This document shows positions 46,626 through 53,788 of a DNA stretch of 64,000 nt, in pieces (the stretch's first letter is position 1; every line of letters begins with the position of its first letter). The position numbers and the translations under genes were made by a program. The notes beneath the pieces were generated by a model, which ran no database searches, was not told the DNA's origin, and was given only the letters and a program-made list of their open reading frames with translations. Origin of the DNA: Zunongwangia sp. ESRF-bin46 (GTDB lineage: Bacteria; Bacteroidota; Bacteroidia; Flavobacteriales; Flavobacteriaceae); contig NTLF01000022.1 of NCBI GenBank assembly GCA_002631855.1, positions 1 through 64,000 of the forward strand. Direction: 5' to 3'.

Positions 46626-46771
46626 GCACTACACACAACAATGTATAATCGCAATTACGGCGGATTCGACTACGTCCGAATCCACTCGGAATTGCGAGCG
46701 TCAGTGCCAAACCGAAAATTAACGCATATTAACCCGTAACTGACGGTTATACGAGACCGTTACCCACAATT
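46626..46771 (+). repeat. cassette-boundary element C
   Basis: It runs from GCACTACACACAAC (46626-46639) through AATGTATAA to CGAGACC and GTTACCCACAATT (46759-46771). Inside are nested inverted repeats: GTATAA/TTATAC, TCGCAATT/AATTGCGA, GGATTCG/CGAATCC and CGTCAGT/ACTGACG. The core 46644-46758 aligns with 51386-51499 at about 74 percent identity by hand. The right end is the inverted mate of the segment after the next gene. Confidence 0.8.
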
Positions 46772-47917
46772 ATGAGAAAAATACTGCTGACATTAATAAT
46801 CTGCTTTTTGAGTCTAATTAATTATGCTCAAGAAAATATCACATCTGAATTAGAAAAAATTTATGGAGACGAAAAATATGATTTGATTATTTCCGAGCAT
46901 TCTGAAAAAGTAAACGACTATCCCGCAAAAGCAGTTTACTATGTTGCTATGGCTTATTATATGAAAACGAATGACAATAAAGTATTGGAATTAATGGATT
47001 TGTCTATTCAAAAGGACAAAACCGACCCTGATGCATATTTTATTAAAGGAATGACTTTTAATTATATGGGACAATTTGACAAAGCAATTGAATCTTTCAG
47101 TAAAGCAATCGAATTAGATTCCACAAACTCAAATTACTTCAGCGGTTTAGGAGATTCATATATTAGTCAAGAAAAATATAAAGACGCACTAACAGCATAT
47201 ACTACTGCAACTGAAAAAAAAGAGCCGATTGACCGACCATTTACAATGATTCCACAAATTTATGCTGAACTGAATCAACCTGAAAAGGCTTTAGAGGCCT
47301 TTTATAAATCAAAACAAACCATATCAAAAGAATCTGATTCATATATAAACGCATTATATAATATCGGACTTTACGAGTTTCTAAATAAGGAATTTGAAAA
47401 ATCCGAAATTGCTTTTAAAGAACTAATTGAATTAGTACCAAATGATTATCATTCAATTTCAAAGCTGGTTCAAGTTTATTATGGGCAAAAAGAATATGAG
47501 AAAACTAAACCTCTAAAAGAAAAATTATATAAGGCTTATAACCAAGGCAAACTCAAAGACAATTTAAAAGACCAATTTTGCTTTGACCAATTTGATTGGG
47601 AAGATAAGTACATTTTTGCGTTTGAAAGGTTTGCAGAAAAAGAAGGAAAACTTTATTACAAACACATTTTTCACGTAACAGACAAAGAAAATGGAAAAAC
47701 CAAATTTACCATTCAAACTGAGAACTCGCCAATTTCAGTTGAGTTAGGTGGACCAAAATATGTTCTTGGAATGGATAAAAATGGAACTCATTCAACATTC
47801 AGATATGGATTTGAAGAAGACTTCAATTACGAAGATTTAAAAAAGACAGTGCTTCTTGTCCTTGAAAAGAAAATTAAGGCTGGAGCGAGTTCAAGACCAA
47901 CTAAAAAGAATAAATAA
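46772..47917 (+). CDS. TPR protein, exported
   Basis: A 381-residue protein with a signal peptide (MRKILLTLIICFLSLINYAQ) and six or so tetratricopeptide repeats over about 25-260 (AYFIKGMTFNYMGQFDKAIE, YFSGLGDSYISQEKYKDAL). The C-terminal 100 residues are a beta-rich part (FDWEDKYIFAFERFAEKEG) that I do not recognise. The gene is bracketed by a perfect 13-bp inverted repeat (46759-46771 and 47920-47932) lying directly against the start codon and 2 bases after the stop. This marks it as one unit of the array. Confidence 0.85.
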   Translation: MRKILLTLIICFLSLINYAQENITSELEKIYGDEKYDLIISEHSEKVNDYPAKAVYYVAMAYYMKTNDNKVLELMDLSIQKDKTDPDAYFIKGMTFNYMGQFDKAIESFSKAIELDSTNSNYFSGLGDSYISQEKYKDALTAYTTATEKKEPIDRPFTMIPQIYAELNQPEKALEAFYKSKQTISKESDSYINALYNIGLYEFLNKEFEKSEIAFKELIELVPNDYHSISKLVQVYYGQKEYEKTKPLKEKLYKAYNQGKLKDNLKDQFCFDQFDWEDKYIFAFERFAEKEGKLYYKHIFHVTDKENGKTKFTIQTENSPISVELGGPKYVLGMDKNGTHSTFRYGFEEDFNYEDLKKTVLLVLEKKIKAGASSRPTKKNK

Positions 47918-47919
47918 CT

Positions 47920-48017
47920 AATTGTGGGTAACAATGGCTATAAGTAACTGCTTGTTCTCGCCTACTTAAGTGCTAACTCATGCAACTACTCATGGCCGAG
48001 ACCATTGTGGCACATTT
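47920..48017 (+). repeat. cassette-boundary element D
   Basis: Left end AATTGTGGGTAAC (47920-47932), exact reverse complement of 46759-46771. Then AATGGCTATAA, a variable middle, and GGCCGAGACC (47994-48003) followed by ATTGTGGCACATTT. AACAATGG at the left pairs with CCATTGT at the right (48002-48008). It shares the TATAA and GAGACC boxes with element C. Confidence 0.75.
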
Positions 48018-48029
48018 GACCAAAAATCT

Positions 48030-49007
48030 ATGAAACAAAAAATTACTCTACTTTTATCCTTATTCTTTTCACTTGCAATTTACAGTCAAATTGATTCAAC
48101 AAAAATTGCCTTTATTGCATATTGGTCAATAGGCGATGATTACGATTTTAAAGTATCAAAAGTCAAAAGAGAATGGAAAAATGATGTGTTAACCAAAAAA
48201 GATTCATCGCAGTATATTGCAAATTTTAAAGTTTTAGATTCTACAGAAGAATCATATAAAATTCAATGGACGTATAAAAACAATATTGTAAGTACATTTC
48301 AAGAGAAAGCTGAAAAAATATTCGAAGACAAAGAAGCTGTCAATCAAATTCTCAAAAAAAATGACCTCTCAAAAGTAATTTATAAAACAAATGAACTTGG
48401 AGAATTTATTGAAATTTTAAATTGGAAAGAGTTAGGAGAATCAACAAAATTATTGCTGCAAGAAATGCTAAATAATTTTGAAAAAAAGAATCCAGAAAAA
48501 GTTAACGAATTAAGAAATGCTATGAACCCAATTATTGATATATATAGTTCTAAACAAGGTCTCGAACAATTGGCGATTAAAGAACTTCAATATTTTCACT
48601 CTCCATTTGGACTGGAATACGATATTACAGAGCCAATTGAATATAAACAAGAACTTCCGAATGTTTTGGGAGGTGAACCAATTTTGGCAGATGCTACGCT
48701 AACCTTTGAGGAAGTAGACTTTGAAAATAGCTTTTGTTCATTGAAAGAGGAGACTGTCATAAATCCAGATGATACCAAACGAGTAGTTCAAGAATTATTC
48801 ACGAGAATGAAAATTGACGAATCAAAAACTGACAACACTTTCGATAATGCAGTTTTTGATATAACAGATTTAAACTACTATCAATATTATTTTTATCCAG
48901 GAGTACCCCATTACATTTATGGAGGTAGAAAGTTCGTTTTAAAAATGGAAAAAACAGACATAGAAAAAATTGAAGAACTTTATATTGAGTTAATTTACGA
49001 TGAATAA
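48030..49007 (+). CDS. hypothetical exported protein
   Basis: A 325-residue protein. The start at 48030 is chosen because MKQKITLLLSLFFSLAIYSQ is a clear signal peptide. A longer in-frame start at 47970 would translate part of the boundary element and hide the signal. The mature protein is charged and probably mixed alpha/beta (QWTYKNNIVSTFQEKAEKIF, EYDITEPIEYKQELPNVLGG). No family recognised. No other gene lies between its two boundary elements, so it forms a single-gene unit. Confidence 0.8.
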   Translation: MKQKITLLLSLFFSLAIYSQIDSTKIAFIAYWSIGDDYDFKVSKVKREWKNDVLTKKDSSQYIANFKVLDSTEESYKIQWTYKNNIVSTFQEKAEKIFEDKEAVNQILKKNDLSKVIYKTNELGEFIEILNWKELGESTKLLLQEMLNNFEKKNPEKVNELRNAMNPIIDIYSSKQGLEQLAIKELQYFHSPFGLEYDITEPIEYKQELPNVLGGEPILADATLTFEEVDFENSFCSLKEETVINPDDTKRVVQELFTRMKIDESKTDNTFDNAVFDITDLNYYQYYFYPGVPHYIYGGRKFVLKMEKTDIEKIEELYIELIYDE

Positions 49008-49010
49008 AAA

Positions 49011-49060
49011 AATGCCAAAACAACATATATAGCTCATTGCAGCTTGTTTTTCGTAAAGAT
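49011..49060 (+). repeat. cassette-boundary element E (partial)
   Basis: AATGCCAAAACAACATATATAGCTCATTGCAGC after the gene (given here as 49011-49043 in two parts: AATGCCAAAACAAC and ATATATAGCTCATTGCAGC) matches the left-end pattern of the other elements and is roughly the inverted mate of TTGTGGCACATTT before the gene. AAAACAA pairs with TTGTTTT at 49045-49051. The right-hand GAGACC box is missing, so this copy looks degenerate. Confidence 0.5.
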
Positions 49061-49105
49061 CCAAATACAAAACCAAATCAAATAATTTAAAATATAAATG
49101 TACAA

Positions 49106-49756
49106 ATGAAAAAAATTACAATTATCAGTTGTTTAATATTACTAACTACCAGTGTTTTTGGGCAAGATAGTACCACAGAATTTGGTATTAAAGGTGGAAT
49201 AAATTACTCAAAGCATACCCCAAATATTGAAGTTAACGGTGTAGAAGCGTTAGATTTTAATCGAAAAGTTGGTTTTTATGTTGGGGGTTATGCTAATTTT
49301 GAGATTTCAGATATTTTAAAGTTGCAACCTGAATTACTTTTTGCATTGCAAGGTACAAACACCTCAACCGAAATCGAAATTAGAGAATCTGCTGATCAAG
49401 CACCAATGCTCGCCGAATTTAAAACAAGCGTTACCGAATCAACTATTTCCCTTCCAATAATGCTCCAACTATATCCGTCAGAAAATTTTTATTTTGAAAT
49501 TGGTCCGCAATTAGGATACATTGTAAGTAGAAAGGATAAATTTACAGAGAATCCATTTTCGGAACCAGGAATGCCATTAGGGATTAGTGAAGGTTGTCCA
49601 AGTTGTGATAAGTTTGATTTTGGTGCCGCTTTAGGTATTGGATATAATTTTACAAATCAAATTGGAATTAATGCTCGATATTTTGCTGGACTAATTGAGC
49701 GAAACAATACAATAAAATCATCTGTTATAAATCTGGGCGTTAATTACAAGCTGTAA
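49106..49756 (+). CDS. PorT-family outer-membrane beta-barrel protein
   Basis: A 216-residue protein with a signal peptide (MKKITIISCLILLTTSVFGQ) and the outer_membrane_beta-brl_2/PorT pattern: EFGIKGGINYSKHTP, VGFYVGGYANFEISDILKLQPELLFALQG split over two strands, ENFYFEIGPQLGYI, and a last strand SSVINLGVNYKL ending at the C-terminus. Two close cysteines in EGCPSCDKFD are unusual in such loops and might form a disulfide. A barrel of eight strands is likely. Role unknown. Confidence 0.88.
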   Translation: MKKITIISCLILLTTSVFGQDSTTEFGIKGGINYSKHTPNIEVNGVEALDFNRKVGFYVGGYANFEISDILKLQPELLFALQGTNTSTEIEIRESADQAPMLAEFKTSVTESTISLPIMLQLYPSENFYFEIGPQLGYIVSRKDKFTENPFSEPGMPLGISEGCPSCDKFDFGAALGIGYNFTNQIGINARYFAGLIERNNTIKSSVINLGVNYKL

Positions 49757-49759
49757 ACT

Positions 49760-49919
49760 ATTGTAACAACGTATTTAAAATACTACTATTACAGACTTTC
49801 TCAAAGGCTTATGTGTATTTTTGCAGACAGACAAATTTTTAAACTTGGCTCTTGTATAACCCGAAAAGTCAGCGTCTTTTTATACGCTACGTTTCATATA
49901 CATAACTGTTGTGCGCAAT
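49760..49919 (+). repeat. cassette-boundary element F
   Basis: Left end TTGTAACAACGTAT (from 49771), right end ATACATAACTGTTGTGCGCAAT (49898-49919), with AAC...GTT at the tips. Inside, GTATAA (49855-49860) and TTATAC (49880-49885) pair. The sulfotransferase gene downstream is followed by GCATACACATTTTGTATAA, an approximate inverted mate of the right end. A -7-like box TATTTTTG lies at 49816-49823. Confidence 0.55.
49816..49823 (+). promoter_or_regulatory. possible -7 element within boundary element F
   Basis: TATTTTTG is an exact TAnnTTTG match about 110 bases before the sulfotransferase gene, with no good -33 box. Confidence 0.4.
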
Positions 49920-49928
49920 AAAAAATAC

Positions 49929-50702
49929 ATGAAAATGAATAAGCGACAAATTAAAAAAGTACTTGAAAAAACATTAAACATTAAGGTTAGTCGTCTAAAA
50001 AACAATGAAGGAAAAATGACTTCCTTAGTTATTAATGAGGCTATCAATTTTGAAAAAGAAGTTATTTTTATTGCAATTCCCAAGACTGGTACAACTTCGG
50101 TAAGAACACAATTAAAGCAACCTGGAATACCGATAATTGAGAATCCTCATTTAGACATTTCCCAAATTCAAGACTTAATCTATATTTATTTACTTAAAGA
50201 GAACCTTGGAACAAACAGGACTTTCCCGAATGGCAATATTGCAAATGATGAAGAATTAAGACAAGAGGCAGAGAAAATATTTAACTCTTTTTTTAAATTT
50301 TCAGCAGTTAGAAACCCATGGGCGAGAGCAGTCTCTTTATACAGTAGAAGAGAAGGCATAAAATTAAAAGATAAAATTACTTTTGACGAGTTCTGTGAAA
50401 ACCACTTCTACGCAAGTGATACATGTTTCCACCCAACCTTGCATAAAAATCAAATAGACTGGTTGACTTCAAATAACGGAAAACTTTTAATGGATTTTGT
50501 GTATAAAGTTGAAGAGTATGAGAATGCTATTGATGAGATTAGTAAAATAACTAATGGTCGCTTATTATTAGATAATGTTAAACGAAATGTAAACCCAAAT
50601 TCAAAGTCCAGTGACTATCGGAACATGTACAATGATAAAACACGAAAAATAATAGAAAAACGATTTGAAAAAGATATAGATTATTTCAAGTATACATTCT
50701 AA
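49929..50702 (+). CDS. sulfotransferase family protein
   Basis: A protein of about 257 residues that transfers sulfate from PAPS. The 5'-phosphosulfate loop is FIAIPKTGTTSVRTQL (near residues 46-61). The 3'-phosphate-binding motif is SAVRNPWARAVSLYSRR (about 127-143). I choose the ATG at 49929 (or 49935) because a GTG at 49911 overlaps the boundary element F repeat. Carbohydrate sulfotransferases of this type modify surface polysaccharides. No glycan genes are nearby, so this single-gene unit would act in trans. Confidence 0.87.
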   Translation: MKMNKRQIKKVLEKTLNIKVSRLKNNEGKMTSLVINEAINFEKEVIFIAIPKTGTTSVRTQLKQPGIPIIENPHLDISQIQDLIYIYLLKENLGTNRTFPNGNIANDEELRQEAEKIFNSFFKFSAVRNPWARAVSLYSRREGIKLKDKITFDEFCENHFYASDTCFHPTLHKNQIDWLTSNNGKLLMDFVYKVEEYENAIDEISKITNGRLLLDNVKRNVNPNSKSSDYRNMYNDKTRKIIEKRFEKDIDYFKYTF

Positions 50703-50711
50703 CAATAAACT

Positions 50712-50792
50712 AAAGCATACACATTTTGTATAAGTAATGGCAGTCACCTTTTTCAGCCCTACAATTTTTATACAAGACCATTATAACACACT
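50712..50792 (+). repeat. cassette-boundary element G
   Basis: A compact copy. TTGTATAA (50726-50733) is the exact reverse complement of TTATACAA (50768-50775), and TAATGG (50735-50740) pairs with CCATTA (50778-50783). The right end reads ATACAAGACCATT, the same box as in C, D and H, and the next start codon is at 50793. Confidence 0.7.
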
Positions 50793-51356
50793 ATGAGAAA
50801 AGCCCTAATAATATTAGTAATTATTCTAACTTCAAATATAACCTACGCACAATTTATAAAGGAAAAATCAATCAATGCTCAAATTGGGTATGGGCTGAGT
50901 GCGCCGTACAATAGTAATGATGATTTCGTCAATGATGGATTTTTTGCACAAGGAGAGTTGGTGCTTAAGGTCACTTCCTGGGTTGAGTTTAGACCTTATG
51001 TAGGTTTCATTTTAACAAGCTCAGATGGAAAAGACTTAAATGACAATCCAACTGATGAAAAAGCGGAATCAAAGGCCTTGTTGCTTGGCGGAAAGGCAAG
51101 AGTTAGGGCACCAATCCCTTGGGTAGCGCCTTATGTTGAAATTGGAATAGGAACTTCGATTGGAAAATTTAATACACTAACAGCGTTTGATGACATCGAT
51201 AAAGGCGGAATTATTTACCATATTCCCTTCTCATTTGGAGTGGAGTTGGGAAAAAATAATAACGTTGATTTAGGGTTTGCTTATTACTTTCAGCCATCTG
51301 TTGAACAATTTGTTGGAGCGTTGGCTGTTGGAGTCACATTTCCGTTGAAAAATTGA
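50793..51356 (+). CDS. outer-membrane beta-barrel-like exported protein
   Basis: A 187-residue protein with a signal peptide (MRKALIILVIILTSNITYAQ) and alternating hydrophobic strands (INAQIGYGLSAPYN, WVEFRPYVGFILTSS, WVAPYVEIGIGTSIG, NVDLGFAYYFQPS) ending in VGALAVGVTFPLKN. An eight-stranded barrel is likely. No named family recognised. The start codon lies 13 bases after the AAGACC box of element G. Confidence 0.78.
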   Translation: MRKALIILVIILTSNITYAQFIKEKSINAQIGYGLSAPYNSNDDFVNDGFFAQGELVLKVTSWVEFRPYVGFILTSSDGKDLNDNPTDEKAESKALLLGGKARVRAPIPWVAPYVEIGIGTSIGKFNTLTAFDDIDKGGIIYHIPFSFGVELGKNNNVDLGFAYYFQPSVEQFVGALAVGVTFPLKN

Positions 51357-51686
51357 AGCTAAAATAAAAATGCCGGATAATAATATATAACCCTAATTAC
51401 GACGGATTTGACTACGGCTGAACACAATCGGAATTATCAACGTCAGTATCAAACTGAATAAATTCGTACATTTATCCGAAACTGGGGTTCTACGAGACCT
51501 TTAGAAAGTATTATAAACAACCTGTAAAGATTATATCATTTAGGTTATCTAAATTCGCTGGAGCGTATTTAAAATGTTTCTTTTTTTTACGTAAAGACCA
51601 GGCAGCTGTGCCAGCAAAGATAACAATCAAACACCCAATGAAGTTTTGTGTAGAAATTACACAAAGGTTTTAAAAAGAAATTTGTT
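51357..51686. other. 330-base gene-free stretch with boundary element H
   Basis: The left half (51372-51514) is boundary element H. The right half (51515-51686) has no coding signal; it contains a possible hairpin TTTTGTGTAGAAATTACACAAAGG at 51641-51668 (stem TTTGTGTA/TACACAAA), about 20 bases before the next start codon. Confidence 0.6.
51372..51514 (+). repeat. cassette-boundary element H
   Basis: Core 51386-51499 aligns end to end with 46644-46758 of element C with about 30 differences and one gap. Shared blocks include AATTACG-CGGATT-GACTACG, TCGGAATT, CGTCAGT and CTACGAGACC. AACCC (51389-51393) pairs with GGGTT (51485-51489). The inner stems of C (TCGCAATT/AATTGCGA) are partly lost here, so this copy is more decayed. 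Confidence 0.75.
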
Positions 51687-52523
51687 ATGAACAATTTAGC
51701 TACTAATTTAAAAACCATAGCAAACAAGACCCCCATAATAAAACCAGTTAAAGATTATCTTGTAAGTAAAGTAAGGGACTTTCAATATGAAAAGATAAAA
51801 TCCGATTCCGCTAAACATATTTACCAAATCTACGGTGTTAGAAGGTCGGGGAATCATGCCATCATTGAATGGATTATAGAAAACTCCCCTTCTAGTGGCT
51901 TTTTCTGTAATGATGTTTCCCTTAATCATTCCCCTAAAAGTGCTAGAAGGAGAAAAGCTTTTTATGGGGAAAAGCCAAATATTCTAATGGTTTCTTACGA
52001 AAATATTAAAACTGATTTTATTAATAACATAACCTGCAATGATGTTGGGGAATACAAGAATTTAAAGAATATACTCATTCTTAGAGACCCTTTCAATCTT
52101 TTTGCAAGTTGGTATAATTGGGAAATGTTTTTTGGGGAAAAATTTAGAGAGAATAGTACATATAGAGAATCAGTTGTTGACACTTGGATTCAAAATGCCA
52201 AACTATATTTAGAATTACAGCAGATTAAGAACCCAAACCTTCTAGTTATTAACTATAACAGCTGGATGGCAAGTGCGGACTACCGAATTAAATTGTCCAG
52301 GCAGCTCGAAATAAACGAGACTAATAATTTATATGACAAAACACCCGTTTTTGGGCAAGGTAGCTCGTTTAAGAATGATTCCGATCAAGAACTTACGCGA
52401 CTGAACAGGTTTTTGAAGTTTAAAGATGACCCTGTATTTAGATCAATATTCAATAATGAAGTATGGAGCCTTTCCAATAAAATTTTTGGAGAAATCCAAA
52501 ACTCAAACGTGCTAAAACCATAG
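51687..52523 (+). CDS. sulfotransferase-like P-loop protein
   Basis: A 278-residue protein. YGVRRSGNHAIIEWII (about residues 49-64) looks like a sulfotransferase 5'-phosphosulfate loop of the RSGNH type, and ILILRDPFNLFASWYNW (about 130-146) like the 3'-phosphate-binding helix. It differs clearly from the sulfotransferase 2 kb upstream, so the two are not a recent duplication. No signal peptide. Function inferred from the two motifs only. Confidence 0.72.
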   Translation: MNNLATNLKTIANKTPIIKPVKDYLVSKVRDFQYEKIKSDSAKHIYQIYGVRRSGNHAIIEWIIENSPSSGFFCNDVSLNHSPKSARRRKAFYGEKPNILMVSYENIKTDFINNITCNDVGEYKNLKNILILRDPFNLFASWYNWEMFFGEKFRENSTYRESVVDTWIQNAKLYLELQQIKNPNLLVINYNSWMASADYRIKLSRQLEINETNNLYDKTPVFGQGSSFKNDSDQELTRLNRFLKFKDDPVFRSIFNNEVWSLSNKIFGEIQNSNVLKP

Positions 52524-52538
52524 GTAAACAAGGTAGAT

Positions 52539-52931
52539 ATGAACCGTGAAATTCAAGCCTATAATAACAAGCAAACAGCTACTGACAAAGAAATTTGCGA
52601 TCAGCTCGCAATAACAATTAATAGCGAATTATCTGAAGTTGAAAGCAAAATATGGCACGCCCACCCTGTCTGGTTTATAGAAGGCAACCCTATTGCAGGA
52701 TACAGCAAGTTAAAGAACTGTATACGCTTAATGTTCTGGAGTGGGGCAGATTTTGAAGAAGAAAACTTGAAACCCAGCACGGGTAAGTTTAAGGACGCGT
52801 CTATTCGGTATACTGCCATAGACCAAATAAATTTAACTGATTTAAAAAGATGGTTACAGAAATCTAAAGAAATACAATGGGACTATAAAAACATTGTAAA
52901 AAGAAAAGGAGAATTAATAAGATTGAAATAA
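52539..52931 (+). CDS. DUF1801 domain protein
   Basis: A 130-residue protein with the YdhG/DUF1801 features SEVESKIWHAHPVWFIEGNPIAGY, LMFWSGADFEE and an ITDLKRWLQKSK-like C-terminal helix (QINLTDLKRWLQKSKEI). The fold is related to the frataxin-like YdhG family; the cellular role is unknown. It is 1 base upstream of the DUF2200 gene and 15 bases after the sulfotransferase-like gene, so the three look like one transcript rather than three separate cassettes. Confidence 0.87.
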   Translation: MNREIQAYNNKQTATDKEICDQLAITINSELSEVESKIWHAHPVWFIEGNPIAGYSKLKNCIRLMFWSGADFEEENLKPSTGKFKDASIRYTAIDQINLTDLKRWLQKSKEIQWDYKNIVKRKGELIRLK

Positions 52932-52932
52932 T

Positions 52933-53298
52933 ATGAAAACTACACCCGAACACAATGACCGAATGGCAAAACTAACATTTGCATCGGTATATCCACACTA
53001 CATTACAAAAGTTGAGCGTAAAGACAGAACCAAAGAAGAACTACATCAAGTAATAGAATGGCTAACGGGTTTTGACAAGAGTGATTTGCAAACATTGATC
53101 GATGAGAAAGTGACCTTTAAGACATTCTTTGATAAAGCAACATTAAACCCAAACGCTACGCAGATAACAGGTGTTATTTGTGGTTATAGAATAGAGGAAA
53201 TTGATAATCCGTTAACAAAACAGGTTCGATATTTAGATAAATTAGTTGACGAATTAGCAAAAGGCAAAAAGATGGAAAAGATATTACGCGGTGAATAA
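52933..53298 (+). CDS. DUF2200 family protein
   Basis: A 121-residue protein with the family run RMAKLTFASVYPHYITKVERK (first 20: positions 10-29), EVIEWLTGFDKSDLQ-like HQVIEWLTGFD, and NPNATQITGVICGYRIEEI, ending in YLDKLVDELAKGKKMEKILR. The family is small, cytosolic and often found beside DUF1801 or other mobile small genes; function unknown. Confidence 0.88.
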   Translation: MKTTPEHNDRMAKLTFASVYPHYITKVERKDRTKEELHQVIEWLTGFDKSDLQTLIDEKVTFKTFFDKATLNPNATQITGVICGYRIEEIDNPLTKQVRYLDKLVDELAKGKKMEKILRGE

Positions 53299-53363
53299 GT
53301 ACTACTAAATACTGTACACAAAATTACTATCTAAATTACAGCTGAAGTAAAAACAGGTATCGC

Positions 53364-53786
53364 TTACTCTCTTTCACACAATATACCCCAAATAGTAATA
53401 GCCTGCTCAGCAGTATTTACTTTTACCTTGTTTTCATTGAGCACTTCTACCTCATCAGGGTTGTTGTATTGAGCATCAAACAAAGCAGTTGCATCAAAAC
53501 CATTACTTAAAAATTGAAGTGTTTTCCAACTACCCTCCCCTGTGTATGTTCCTTTTTCGGAGCGTACTACGGGTTTGTCATTGGTTTCCGGTTGTGGGAT
53601 GCTTTTAAAGTTTAGCTGGAAGGTATTATTTTTAAAAAAGACCAAGGAAATAGCAGCTACGCCATTACCTAAACTTTTATAGGCTACGGTCTGCTCACTA
53701 CCAATGGTAACCTCAGCAATATCTTTCTTACTGCCGCAGGAAGTTACTACGGCAGTAAGAAGTATGATGGTTATAATGGTACGCAT
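53364..53786 (-). CDS. hypothetical lipoprotein
   Basis: A 140-residue lipoprotein (lipobox VTSC at residues 14-17). The mature part is beta-rich (NTFQLNFKSI, KGTYTGEGSWKT, LFDAQYNN), resembling small lipocalin-like or META-like proteins, but I do not recognise a family. It starts 3 bases after ettA on the same strand, so it is probably the second gene of that operon. Confidence 0.8.
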   Translation of the reverse strand: MRTIITIILLTAVVTSCGSKKDIAEVTIGSEQTVAYKSLGNGVAAISLVFFKNNTFQLNFKSIPQPETNDKPVVRSEKGTYTGEGSWKTLQFLSNGFDATALFDAQYNNPDEVEVLNENKVKVNTAEQAITIWGILCERE

Positions 53787-53788
53787 GC

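Noticed and set aside
47970-48029. Longer N-terminus for the exported protein at 48030
   Set aside because: It would translate boundary element D and bury a clear signal peptide; the ATG at 48030 is preferred.
45691-51514. A classical class 1-type integron
   Set aside because: The site ends do not match GTTRRRY/RYYYAAC and no intI gene or attI is seen in the window; only the geometry is similar, so a looser integron-like label is used.
44408-53363. CRISPR array or prophage as explanation of the repeat region
   Set aside because: The repeats are long, few and separated by whole genes, with no short regular spacers; there are no phage structural, terminase or lysis genes.
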